The notes under the pieces were generated by a model, which saw only the letters and a list, made by a program, of their open reading frames with translations, did no database searches and was not told the DNA's origin. A stretch of DNA of 45,918 bases. Origin: Pararhodobacter sp. Lineage in GTDB: Bacteria; Pseudomonadota; Alphaproteobacteria; Rhodobacterales; Rhodobacteraceae. This document shows, in pieces, positions 9,277 through 17,044 of this stretch. How positions within the stretch are numbered: position 1 is the stretch's first letter; every line of letters begins with the position of its first letter. The translations under genes were made by a program, and so were the position numbers. The stretch is from NCBI GenBank assembly GCA_020832665.1, contig JAFIEG010000031.1:1-45918 (forward strand). Reading direction: 5' to 3'.

Positions 9277-9460
9277 CGTCCCTGCCTTCGAGCCGTCATC
9301 CCCCGTCTGAAAGCCGTTATCAGCCCCGGCGCATCCTATCCAGCGCCAGCGTGTCAGTTCCGGCCTGATCGATCGGTGCCTGCATCTCGCCCACGGCGTT
9401 ACGCAGATGGCAATTCCTGCCGATATCGGCGGTCCTCGCCAAGCCGGGAACGAAATGACC

Positions 9461-9474
9461 TTGATTCAGGTCAA
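9461..9474. promoter_or_regulatory. FNR/CRP-type binding site upstream of the nitroreductase operon
   Basis: TTGATTCAGGTCAA fits the TTGAT-N5-TCAA pattern bound by FNR, Dnr, NnrR and NarR type regulators. It lies 126 bp before the nitroreductase start in the 323-bp gap between the divergent genes, and no other feature was seen in that gap. It has the same form as the two sites in the narR-usp intergenic region of this window, so oxygen- or nitrate-responsive control of the operon is likely. That control is inference. Confidence 0.6.
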
Positions 9475-9599
9475 TGCGCTCTTTTGCGGAGAGCCTATCT
9501 GTCACATGCATCAATCGCGTGCTGTGTCGCGATGGCCCGCCGACGGTTGCCCCTGCCGGGGCGGCGGCGTTGTTAAGAAATGGGGAAGGAGCAGCCGGA

Positions 9600-10613
9600 A
9601 TGTGGCCCAGAGGCCCCGACCATGACGCTGCGAGCAAGGCCCTCTGGTCGCCGCGCGATCCGGCTACCTTTGACGGGCTCGTACATTACGCCACGCTGGC
9701 CGCGAACAGCCACAACGCCCAGGCCTGGCGGTTTCGCGCGACACCCCAGGGCGTTTCAATCCTTCCCGACATGGCCCGCGCGCTGCCGGTGGCGGATGGC
9801 GACCACCACCACCTTTACGCCTCGCTGGGCTGCGCGGCCGAGAACCTGATGCTGGCGGCGGGTGCGGCGGGACGGTCATCGGCGCTGGAATTCATGGCCG
9901 AGGGTGCGGGGCGCATCGATATCGCGCTGGCGGATGCGGGAACGGCCGATCCGCTGTTTGACGCCATTCTGGCAAGGCAATGCACGCGCTCGGATTATGA
10001 CGCCAGCCCCGTGCCCGTCGTCGATCTGGCGGCGCTGGATGCGGCCGCGCGGGTCGAGGGCGCCGAGGTCATGCTGATCACCGATCCTGCAAGGATCGAG
10101 CAGGTGCTGGAGCTGATCCTCTCCGCCAATGCCGCGCAGGTTTCTGACCCGGCCTTTGCCGCCGAGCTGAAATCCTGGCTGCGCTTCAACGCAAGCGCGG
10201 CGATCGAGACGGGCGACGGGCTCTATTCGGCATCCTCGGGCAACCCCACGCTACCCACTTTTCTGGGGCGGTTCATGTTTGATCGTTTCTTCACCGTGCG
10301 CGCCGAGAATGACCGCTACGCGCGGCAGCTGCGCTCGTCGGCGGGGCTGGCTATCATCCATTCCGAGCGAGACGATCCCGCGCATTGGGTGCAGGCCGGG
10401 CGCGCCTGCCAGCGTTTCGCCCTGCAGGCCACGGCGCTGGGGATACGGCACGCGCATCTCAATCAGCCCGTCGAGGTGGAAAGCACGCGCCCGCAACTTC
10501 AATCCCTGCTGGGTCTGGGCGAGCGCCGCCCCGACATGGTGCTGCGCTTCGGCTACGCCCCGCCCATGCCCCGCTCGCTGCGCCGCCCGGTTGCGGCGGT
10601 AATCGAAGGGTAG
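9600..10613 (+). CDS. Acg-like nitroreductase family protein (FMN-binding)
   Basis: 337 residues. The N-terminal block YATLAANSHNAQAWRF matches the Acg/Rv3131 type of the nitroreductase family, where the HN-Q-WRF stretch helps bind flavin. A second conserved region lies near the C-terminus (ALGIRHAHLNQPVEV and LLGLGERRPDMVLRFGYAP). Members either reduce nitro compounds and quinones or, as shown for Acg, sequester flavin. The start at 9600 is supported by AAGGAG 8 nt upstream; open frame further upstream reads like non-coding sequence. It opens a five-gene plus-strand run. Its last ~10 codons recur, diverged, at 11464-11502 after the next gene. Confidence 0.8.
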   Translation: MWPRGPDHDAASKALWSPRDPATFDGLVHYATLAANSHNAQAWRFRATPQGVSILPDMARALPVADGDHHHLYASLGCAAENLMLAAGAAGRSSALEFMAEGAGRIDIALADAGTADPLFDAILARQCTRSDYDASPVPVVDLAALDAAARVEGAEVMLITDPARIEQVLELILSANAAQVSDPAFAAELKSWLRFNASAAIETGDGLYSASSGNPTLPTFLGRFMFDRFFTVRAENDRYARQLRSSAGLAIIHSERDDPAHWVQAGRACQRFALQATALGIRHAHLNQPVEVESTRPQLQSLLGLGERRPDMVLRFGYAPPMPRSLRRPVAAVIEG

Positions 10614-10621
10614 AGTTACAG

Positions 10622-11458
10622 ATGGCGCGCTTTCGCTCGGACGCGGGGAAGGCGGCCTATCGAAAAGCCTATGATCGGATGCTGGGGCGATGGCCAACGC
10701 CGTGCCGGACACAGATCATATCCGGTTCGCTGGCCGACACGCATGTGATCGAGGCCGGGCCAGAGAACGCCCCGCCGCTGATCCTGTTGCCCGCCGTCTC
10801 AGTAGGCGCGGTCGCATTCCTGCCGCTGGTGGCGCATCTGACAGGGCGGCGGATCATCGCTGCGGACCTGCCGGGAGATGCCGGTTTCACACTCGCACAT
10901 CGAAGAATGCGCGATATCGCGGACATGGCAGACTGGCTGGACGAGCTGATCGGAAACCTGGGACTGGATCAACCCGCCCTTGCCGGACACTCATATGGCG
11001 GCTGGATTGCGCTTGGCGCCGCGGTATTGCGACCGGAGCGGATTGGTCCGGTGACGGTGATCGCGCCGGCTTCCGGGCTGGTGCCGTTTCACTGGTACAT
11101 GGCCCTGTTCCTGCGGGTGGCCGAGTATCTTCCTTTCCGCCCCTCGGCTGCGTCCGTGCTGCGCGCGCAGGCGGCTTCCGGCTGGCACCCCGATCCCGAT
11201 TTCGTTGCCTTGATGGAGGCGATGACGCGCCACCTTCGCACCGAAGTCCCCTTTCCCGTGTCTTTTGACGCCGCGTTTCTTGCTCGCATCGCGCGGCCGC
11301 TTCAGGTGGTGCTGGCGGGGGGCGAAGTGCTCTATGATCCGGCACGGGCCGCAGCGCGTGCACGGGCGATACCGGGAGCCAGATTGGCTGTGGTGGAGGG
11401 GGCAGGGCATCTTCTGCCGATGGAAAGACCGGCTGAAGTGGCCGGGATGATCCTGTGA
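10622..11458 (+). CDS. Alpha/beta hydrolase (inserted between nitroreductase and its apparent 3'-end copy)
   Basis: 278-residue alpha/beta hydrolase. The nucleophile elbow is GHSYGG with Ser124; a strand with LLPAVSVGAVAFLPL precedes it; the catalytic His is in EGAGHLLPMERP near the C-terminus and an acidic residue is available in GGEVLYDP. No signal peptide, so cytoplasmic. It begins 8 bp after the nitroreductase stop with no clear ribosome site. Directly after its stop lies a diverged copy of the nitroreductase 3' end, which suggests that the gene came in by an insertion or duplication event. It is not closely similar to the next hydrolase: that one is membrane-anchored with an AMSGG elbow. 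Substrate unknown. Confidence 0.82.
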   Translation: MARFRSDAGKAAYRKAYDRMLGRWPTPCRTQIISGSLADTHVIEAGPENAPPLILLPAVSVGAVAFLPLVAHLTGRRIIAADLPGDAGFTLAHRRMRDIADMADWLDELIGNLGLDQPALAGHSYGGWIALGAAVLRPERIGPVTVIAPASGLVPFHWYMALFLRVAEYLPFRPSAASVLRAQAASGWHPDPDFVALMEAMTRHLRTEVPFPVSFDAAFLARIARPLQVVLAGGEVLYDPARAAARARAIPGARLAVVEGAGHLLPMERPAEVAGMIL

Positions 11459-11460
11459 TG

Positions 11461-11502
11461 CATTTGCTGCGCCACCCGGTCGCGGCGGTGATCGATGCCT
11501 GA
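11461..11502 (+). pseudogene. Relic of a nitroreductase 3' end
   Basis: Codons from 11464 read LLRHPVAAVIDA and stop (TGA 11500-11502). The nitroreductase ends LRRPVAAVIEG and stop at 10613. At DNA level 11466-11495 matches 10577-10606 at 27 of 30 positions; two of the three differences are silent. This is the expected trace if a longer ancestral gene end was separated from its gene, or replaced, when the hydrolase gene at 10622-11458 arrived. A short peptide could be made from the ATG at 11458, overlapping the hydrolase stop, but I see no reason to think it is functional. Confidence 0.6.
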
Positions 11503-11517
11503 GATCAGGAGGCCATG

Positions 11518-12477
11518 ATGCGCCGCATGCTGTTGCTGTTCCTTCTGGCGCTGGTTCTGGCTACGGTCGCGGTCGGGCTGGCCTATCAGCGCGACATGCG
11601 CGCCATCCATGCGCGGCTGGCGGCGGCTGCCACCGAAATCGAGACCACCCACGGCCCGGTTGCCTTTGCCACGGGTGGGCAGGGCGCGCCGGTTCTTGCC
11701 ATCCACGGCGCCGGCGGTGGGCATGATCAGGGCCGGCTGCTCGCCGAGGCGTTTCTGCCAGGGGGCCATCGCTGGATCGCGCCCTCGCGCTTTGGCTATC
11801 CGGGCGCGCCGATGCCGGGCGATACCTCGACCGCCGCGCAGGCCGATGCCTTCGCCGAACTGCTCGACGCGCTACGGATCGGGCGCGTCACACTGCTGGC
11901 TATGTCGGGCGGTGTGCCCCCGGCGCTGCAATTTGCCGTGCGTCATCCCGAGCGGGTGCAGGCGCTGATCCTTCTGTCGCTCGCCCCCTATGCGCCGCTC
12001 ACCGCCGAGGAGCAGGAACTGCCCGTGCCGATCTGGCTCTATGACGCGCTTTTCGCCACCGATCTGCCGCTCTGGGCGGTGCTGCGCCTTGCCCCCCGGT
12101 CGCTGGCCCCGATCTTCGATGCGCGCAACGACCTGAGAGCGCAGATGACCGGGGAAGAGGCGGCGTTCCTCGATGCGATGATCGCCGCTTTCCTGCCGGT
12201 GACCTTGCGCCGGGCGGGGCTGGCCAATGAGGGCGCGGCCATCGACCCCGCCGCCGCCATCGACCCGGCGGCAATCGATGCGCCCGTGCTCATCATCCAT
12301 GCAACCGACGACCGGCTGACGCCATTCTCGACCGCCACCTACACCGCCGGGCGCATCGACGGCGCCGAGACGTTGATCTTCGACAGCGGCGGCCATCTGC
12401 TTCTGGGCCATCACGACGCTGCGAGGCGCCGGATCGCCGATTTCCTCGCCACCCACGCCCGCACGGGCGGGGAGTGA
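11518..12477 (+). CDS. Membrane-anchored alpha/beta hydrolase
   Basis: 319 residues. An N-terminal hydrophobic helix (about 4-23, MLLLFLLALVLATVAVGLAY) acts as a signal anchor, so the catalytic domain is probably periplasmic. The oxyanion-side loop HGAGGGHDQGR precedes the nucleophile elbow LLAMSGGVPPAL (Ser near residue 130), where the usual first Gly is Ala. The acid and His are in HATDDRLTPF and DSGGHLLLGHH. AGGAGG ends 2 nt before an ATG at 11515 and 5 nt before the ATG at 11518; I take 11518 on spacing. An Ala/Asp/Pro repeat (AIDPAAAIDPAAIDAP) lies before the last strand. Third gene of the operon; substrate unknown. Confidence 0.85.
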   Translation: MRRMLLLFLLALVLATVAVGLAYQRDMRAIHARLAAAATEIETTHGPVAFATGGQGAPVLAIHGAGGGHDQGRLLAEAFLPGGHRWIAPSRFGYPGAPMPGDTSTAAQADAFAELLDALRIGRVTLLAMSGGVPPALQFAVRHPERVQALILLSLAPYAPLTAEEQELPVPIWLYDALFATDLPLWAVLRLAPRSLAPIFDARNDLRAQMTGEEAAFLDAMIAAFLPVTLRRAGLANEGAAIDPAAAIDPAAIDAPVLIIHATDDRLTPFSTATYTAGRIDGAETLIFDSGGHLLLGHHDAARRRIADFLATHARTGGE

Positions 12478-12508
12478 ATTTCTTAACCCCCTTTCCGGAA
12501 CTTGGCCC

Positions 12509-13363
12509 ATGACCGTTCTCAAGATCATCCTGCTGGCCCTTGCCGCCCTGCTGCTGGCAGGGGCCGCCCTTGGCCTCTGGGTGCATTCGCGCGATCAGGC
12601 GCAGATGCGCGCGGTCTGGGCAGCGCTGGAAGGTGCGCGCGAGGGTGACCCGACGGTCTATGACCCGGCGATGGTCGCCGACCTTCCCGAGATCGCGCAG
12701 CGCTACTTCGCCCGCGCCATTGAGCCGGGCACGCCCCTGCACCGCGTCGTGCGGCTGGAGATGGAAGGCAGCTTCATCATGAACGGTAACGAAATGCCGA
12801 TGAGTGCGCGCCAGATCCTTGCCCCGCCCGCGCGTGGTTTCGTCTGGCAGGCCGAGATGGGGCAGGGGCTGATGCGCTTTGCCGGCTCGGATGGCTACCA
12901 CGCGCCCGAGGGCGGCAGGGTCGAGAGCTGGACGAAGTTCTGGCTGCGCGGGCTGATCCCGCTTGCGCGCATCGGCGCCAGCGAGGATCACGCGCGCGCC
13001 GCCGCCACCCGCGCGCTGCTGGAATCGGTCTGGGTGCCCGCATCGCTCCTGCCGCAATTCGGCGCCGAGTGGGTGCAAACCGGCCCCGACAGCGCCGAGA
13101 TCCGTTTCGCCGACATGCAGGGGATCGAGCCCATGCAGATCACGCTGGATGCCGAGGGCAACCCTGTCGAGGTCTGGGCGCTGCGATGGTCCGATGCCAA
13201 TCCCGAGCGCCAGTACCGTCTGCAACCCTTCGGCGGGCGAATGCTGGAGATGGGGCGGCACGCGGGCTACATGATCCCGACCCGCGTCGAACTGGGCAAC
13301 CACTATGGCACGCCCGATTACGCGCCCTTCTTCCTCGCCACCATCACGCAAGCGGAGTTCTGA
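12509..13363 (+). CDS. Membrane-anchored protein, DUF6544-like
   Basis: 284 residues. An N-terminal helix (about 4-24, LKIILLALAALLLAGAALGLWV) anchors a globular domain outside the cytoplasm. The text DLPEIAQRYFARAIEPGTPLHRVVRLEMEGSF followed by a MSARQILAPPARGFVWQAEM block resembles proteins grouped as DUF6544, whose function is unknown; I assign this from memory and with moderate confidence. The domain looks beta-rich and ends in VELGNHYGTPDYAPFF. It lies 31 bp after the anchored hydrolase and its stop is 1 bp before the next start, so it belongs to the same transcript. Confidence 0.7.
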   Translation: MTVLKIILLALAALLLAGAALGLWVHSRDQAQMRAVWAALEGAREGDPTVYDPAMVADLPEIAQRYFARAIEPGTPLHRVVRLEMEGSFIMNGNEMPMSARQILAPPARGFVWQAEMGQGLMRFAGSDGYHAPEGGRVESWTKFWLRGLIPLARIGASEDHARAAATRALLESVWVPASLLPQFGAEWVQTGPDSAEIRFADMQGIEPMQITLDAEGNPVEVWALRWSDANPERQYRLQPFGGRMLEMGRHAGYMIPTRVELGNHYGTPDYAPFFLATITQAEF

Positions 13364-13364
13364 C

Positions 13365-14156
13365 ATGATCGCCCCTGCCGCCGCACCAACCCTGCATCGG
13401 CTGTCCGACGCAGCCGCCATCCTGACGTTGGCGGCGGTCGCGGCGGCGCTGATCCTGCCCGAAGCCTATTCGGCGGTCCCCGACCAGCTGCGCCCCGGCG
13501 CCTGGAGCCAGGACACGATCTCGGCCCCGGCGGCGCTGGCGCTGCTGGCGGTCAATGCGCGGCTGCGGCAGGGCTGGGAAAAGGGCTGGCTGATCTGGGC
13601 GGGGCTGGTGGGCTATCTGATCTATGCCTATGGGCTTTTCAGCTTTGACAGGGTGATGAACCCGGCCTATCCGCTGTATCTGGCGATACTGGCAGCCAGC
13701 GTCGTTGCCGCTGTACTGTTTGTTCGGGCAGTCGATCCGGCCGCGCTGACCACGGCAAAGCGCCCACCACCTCGCCGCGCCGTGGCGGGGCTGTTCGGGC
13801 TGCTTGTCGTGATGTTCGCGGCGCTATGGCTGGCGCAGCTTCTGCCCGCGATGGCCGCACGCCAGCCGCTGCCGGGGCAGACGATCTTCGTGCTGGATCT
13901 GGCCTTCGCCCTGCCACTGACCGGGCTGACCGCGGTGCTTCTGTGGCGCGCCTCCCCGGTGGGCGATCTGCTGGCAATCCCGATGCTGATGAAGGTGGCG
14001 GTGCTGGGCGTGTCGGTGTTTCTGGGCACCTTCTACACATGGGCCTTCTTCGACGGGCCCTTCATGCCCTTCGATCTGGCACTCTACGCGCTGATGGGCT
14101 TCGGCCCCGCCGCGCTGCTATGGCCGGTCTGGCGCGGGTTGAAGGTAAAGGGATAG
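13365..14156 (+). CDS. Polytopic membrane protein of unknown function
   Basis: 263 residues with about seven or eight hydrophobic segments, among them AAILTLAAVAAALILPEAYS, WLIWAGLVGYLIYAYGLFSF, YLAILAASVVAAVLFV, FGLLVVMFAALWLAQLLPAM and MKVAVLGVSVFLGTFYTWAFF. I do not recognise the family and see no transporter or enzyme signature. The start at 13365 follows the preceding stop by one base, so translation is probably coupled. It closes the five-gene plus-strand operon and converges with the LysR gene across 45 bp. A role with the two anchored proteins before it is likely from position alone. Confidence 0.7.
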   Translation: MIAPAAAPTLHRLSDAAAILTLAAVAAALILPEAYSAVPDQLRPGAWSQDTISAPAALALLAVNARLRQGWEKGWLIWAGLVGYLIYAYGLFSFDRVMNPAYPLYLAILAASVVAAVLFVRAVDPAALTTAKRPPPRRAVAGLFGLLVVMFAALWLAQLLPAMAARQPLPGQTIFVLDLAFALPLTGLTAVLLWRASPVGDLLAIPMLMKVAVLGVSVFLGTFYTWAFFDGPFMPFDLALYALMGFGPAALLWPVWRGLKVKG

Positions 14157-14201
14157 GCCGCCCGGACGGCGTGATCGCGGCCGCCGTACCCCTGACCGGC
14201 C

Positions 14202-15089
14202 TCACCCCGCCAGCGCCGCTGGCAGGTTTTCAGCCAGTTGATCGGCGACAAGCCGCACACGTGCGCTGTGGCGCAGATCCTCATGCATGGCCAGCCAGCA
14301 TTCCAGGCGGAAGGAAATGCTGTCGGCCAGCACCGGGCGCAGTTTCGGGTTCTGCCGTGCGATGCCGGCCTGCATGGCACCGATCCCCATACCGGCGCGG
14401 ATGGCGTTTAGCTGGGCGCTTTCGTCATCGCACCGAAAGCGCAGCATGCGGCGGGTGACTCCGGTGCCGGTCAGAGCCGCCAGCGCCGCCGCGTCGCGGT
14501 CAGGGCCGATCAGCACATGCCCGACCAGCGCCTCTTGGGTTGCCGGGCAACCCTGCGCGGCGAGATAGTTTTCATGCGCGTAAAGCCCGATGCGCAGATC
14601 GGCGATCTTGCGCGCGACCAGCCCGGCCTGGCTTGGGCGCACCATGCGCACAGCCAGATCGGCCTCGCGGCGCAGCAGATTGTTGTTTCGGTTCGACAGC
14701 ACCAGCTCAACCGCCAGCCCGGGATGGCGGGCAAGAAGCGGGGCAAGCAGGCCTGGCAGTATTTCGGCGCCCACAACCTTGCTGGCGCTCAGCCGCACCA
14801 CCCCGCGCGTAGCATCTGCCGGCGCCGAGGCTGTGCGCTCCAGCGCCGCAGCCGAGGCGGCCATCGCGCGCGCCTCGGGCAGCAACTGTTGCCCCAGATC
14901 GCTTAATGCCAGGCCCTGCGGTGAGCGCAGGAACAGCGTGGCGCCCACGTCCTGCTCCAGCAGGTCGATATGGCGGCTCAATGTTGGTTGCGTAAGCCTC
15001 AGCATGCGTGCCGCCGCCGACAGGCTGCCCTGCTCGGCCACGGCGATGAAGCTTCGCCAGTGATCCCATTGTATCGCGGCAGTGCTCAT
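14202..15089 (-). CDS. LysR-family transcriptional regulator
   Basis: 295 residues, the usual LysR length. The winged helix-turn-helix is at about 10-70 (AEQGSLSAAARMLRLTQPTL then SRHIDLLEQDVGATLF). The rest is the effector-binding domain, with strands such as GVVRLSASKVVGAEILPGLL and a hinge to LRIGLYAHENYLA. The ATG at 15089 lies only 4 bp from a dyad that is probably its own operator. It is divergent from the SRPBCC-GNAT pair, the arrangement typical of LysR proteins that control their neighbour and themselves. The inducer is unknown. Confidence 0.93.
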   Translation of the reverse strand: MSTAAIQWDHWRSFIAVAEQGSLSAAARMLRLTQPTLSRHIDLLEQDVGATLFLRSPQGLALSDLGQQLLPEARAMAASAAALERTASAPADATRGVVRLSASKVVGAEILPGLLAPLLARHPGLAVELVLSNRNNNLLRREADLAVRMVRPSQAGLVARKIADLRIGLYAHENYLAAQGCPATQEALVGHVLIGPDRDAAALAALTGTGVTRRMLRFRCDDESAQLNAIRAGMGIGAMQAGIARQNPKLRPVLADSISFRLECWLAMHEDLRHSARVRLVADQLAENLPAALAG

Positions 15090-15093
15090 ATAT

Positions 15094-15109
15094 TACTCTA
15101 TAGCAGAGA
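15094..15109. promoter_or_regulatory. Candidate LysR operator
   Basis: CTCTATAGCAGAG at 15096-15108 is an imperfect dyad (CTCT and AGAG arms around a 5-bp AT-rich centre) within a T-N11-A-like frame. It is an AT-rich island in the 95-bp gap between the LysR gene and the SRPBCC gene, just outside the LysR start codon. Position and form fit a LysR recognition site; the assignment is inference. Confidence 0.45.
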
Positions 15110-15184
15110 TCCGCATCTTCGCAATTCCCTGATAGCCGGGCTCGCGCTATCCCTGCCCCTGCCACCCAGACAGGAGAAAGCACC

Positions 15185-15760
15185 ATGTCCCGCTTGCTTG
15201 CCGCTGCCGCCGCCCTTGGTTCCGCCCTCGCCGCCGCCCTGGTTTTTGCCCCGCGCGACGGGTTCGAAACCGAAATCTTCATCGATGCATCACCCGAAAC
15301 AGTGTGGTCGCTGCTCACCAATCCGGAAGAACACGCCGACTGGAACCCCGCCATGCACGCCGTCGAGGGGCGCTTTTCCACCGGCGAGCGCTTGCGGCTG
15401 GACATGCGCACCCCTTCGGGCGGCGTCATGACCTTCCGTCCGCGCGTGTTGGTCGCCGATGCGGCGCGCGAGTTGCGCTGGCTGGGCCGGCTGGGGCTGC
15501 CGCGGCTCTTCGATGGCGAGCACTACTTTCGCCTGAACGCCGAGAATGGCGGCACGCGGCTGATCCATGGCGAGAATTTTCGCGGCCTGCTGTTGTGGGT
15601 CATGGATATCCACCAGTTCCGCCCGGGTTTCGAGGCGGCGAATGAGGGGCTCAAGGCGCGTGCGGAGGCCGTCGTTTCGGGCTATTCCCACAGCGAACCA
15701 GCATTGCCCGGCGCCATGACGCCGATCACCGCCACCCTGAACGAAAGCCTGCAGCCATGA
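15185..15760 (+). CDS. SRPBCC (START-like) domain protein, polyketide cyclase/dehydrase type
   Basis: 191 residues. After a hydrophobic N-terminus (about 2-22, SRLLAAAAALGSALAAALVF) comes the SRPBCC opening FIDASPETVWSLLTNPEEHA with the DWNPAMHAVEG strand. SRPBCC proteins form a deep hydrophobic pocket that binds lipids or aromatic ligands. The N-terminal helix would put this one in the periplasm or at the membrane. AGGAGA precedes the ATG at 15185 at good spacing. The stop overlaps the next start (ATGA at 15757-15760), so it is coupled to the GNAT gene, and the pair is probably controlled by the divergent LysR protein. Ligand unknown. Confidence 0.85.
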   Translation: MSRLLAAAAALGSALAAALVFAPRDGFETEIFIDASPETVWSLLTNPEEHADWNPAMHAVEGRFSTGERLRLDMRTPSGGVMTFRPRVLVADAARELRWLGRLGLPRLFDGEHYFRLNAENGGTRLIHGENFRGLLLWVMDIHQFRPGFEAANEGLKARAEAVVSGYSHSEPALPGAMTPITATLNESLQP

Positions 15761-16209
15761 CAGCTTCACTGACACTGCGCCCCTATACGCCTGCCGATCT
15801 CGACGCCTGCGCGGCGATCTGGCGCGCGGCGTCCGAGGCCGGCCACCCCTTCCTGGCCGGTGCCGATCTGGATGCCGACGAGGCCCTTGTGCGCGATGTG
15901 TATTTCCCGCAGGCCGAGATCACCCTGGCCTGTGACGGGGCCCGCCCGGTCGGCTTCGTGGCCATGATCGGCAGCTTCATCGGCGCGCTGTTCGTCGCGC
16001 CCGACCAGCATCGCCGCGGCATCGGGCGGATGCTGGTGGCGGCAGTGGCGCAAACGCATGGCCCGCTGGTGGTCGAGGTTTACGCCGAAAACGCCGGGGC
16101 GTGCCGCTTCTACGGCGCGCTTGGTTTCACCGAAACCGGGCGCCGCGACATGGATGATCGCGGACGAGCGCACCCGCTTGTGCGGATGGAGCAGACGGGC
16201 GGCACCTGA
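15757..16209 (+). CDS. GNAT-family N-acetyltransferase
   Basis: 150 residues with the full GNAT core. The acetyl-CoA loop is QHRRGIGRML (motif A, about 87-96), and the C-terminal motif B is ENAGACRFYGALGFTETGRR. The N-terminus (LRPYTPADLDACAAIWRAAS) is typical of small stand-alone acetyltransferases related to YjaB/YhbS. It shares a 4-bp ATGA overlap with the SRPBCC gene. The acceptor, an amine on a small molecule or protein, cannot be deduced. Confidence 0.88.
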   Translation: MTASLTLRPYTPADLDACAAIWRAASEAGHPFLAGADLDADEALVRDVYFPQAEITLACDGARPVGFVAMIGSFIGALFVAPDQHRRGIGRMLVAAVAQTHGPLVVEVYAENAGACRFYGALGFTETGRRDMDDRGRAHPLVRMEQTGGT

Positions 16210-16282
16210 GCGCCGGGTGTTGATGAAATGACCACCACTGCCGGCACATGGGCGCAAGACCTCTGGTTGTGTCGATCTTGCC

Positions 16283-17044
16283 CTAGAAATCCTTCAGCAA
16301 CCGTGTCGTTTCCGGGTCAAGCATGCCGGCAACGGTGGCTTCGGTCTCAAGCTCGATCGCCTGACGCAGTGCGCCAGCATTGGCCTGGTTGAGAACGCGC
16401 TTCATGGCGCGGGTCGAAAGTACGGGAAGTGCTGCCAGCTGCGCAGCAATCTTGCCCGCTTGGTGGCGAAGTTCGCAATCGGGCACCACTTTCCAGGCGA
16501 CACCGCAATCGCGCAGTTCAGTGGCTGAATAGCGCTGGCCCAGAAACAGCATCTCGCGCGCCTTTACCGGGCCCACGATGGCCGGCAGCAGCGCCGTGAC
16601 CGCGCCGGTGACGAAAAGGTTGAGCGAGACCTCGGGGAAGAAGCCGCGCGCGCTTTCCGCCCAGATCGGAAAGTCGCAATTGATCGCCCATTCAAAGCCG
16701 CCGCCGACGGCCCAGCCATTGATTGCCCCCACCACGGGCTTGGCGCCGAACACGATTGCCTCGGTCGCGCGCTGGATGGCATCGACCAGGTCGCGCGCCT
16801 GTTCCTCGTTTTCCGGGTGGACATGCTCATGCCGGTCGTCGCCGGCGCAAAAGGCGCGCCCCTCGCCGGTGAAGATGATTGCGCGGGTGGCCGCATCGCG
16901 ATTGGCATCGGTAAAAGCCGCCGCGACATCCTCGATCAGCCGCCGGTTCATGGCGTTGAGCGCTTCGGGGCGGTTCAGCGCGATAGTGCGCACCCCCTCG
17001 CCGGTCATGGTGGACAGAACGGTATCGTAGGTGAAATCGCTCAT
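16283..17044 (-). CDS. Enoyl-CoA hydratase/isomerase family protein
   Basis: 253 residues of the crotonase family. The oxyanion-hole segments are AFCAGDDRHEH and GWAVGGGFEWAINCDF. Glutamates stand at the positions of both catalytic acids (GGGFE and FFPEVSLNLF), which fits a hydratase, though isomerase or hydrolase activity is possible. The ATG at 17044 overlaps the CoA-ligase stop by 4 bp, so the two are co-translated: ligase makes an acyl- or aryl-CoA and this enzyme would act on the CoA ester. It is the last gene of the leftward operon and converges with the GNAT gene. Confidence 0.92.
   Translation of the reverse strand: MSDFTYDTVLSTMTGEGVRTIALNRPEALNAMNRRLIEDVAAAFTDANRDAATRAIIFTGEGRAFCAGDDRHEHVHPENEEQARDLVDAIQRATEAIVFGAKPVVGAINGWAVGGGFEWAINCDFPIWAESARGFFPEVSLNLFVTGAVTALLPAIVGPVKAREMLFLGQRYSATELRDCGVAWKVVPDCELRHQAGKIAAQLAALPVLSTRAMKRVLNQANAGALRQAIELETEATVAGMLDPETTRLLKDF

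Noticed and set aside
11458-11502. 14-codon peptide gene starting at the ATG overlapping the hydrolase stop
   Set aside because: Its codons are better explained as the remnant of a nitroreductase gene end; no ribosome site of its own is evident beyond coupling.
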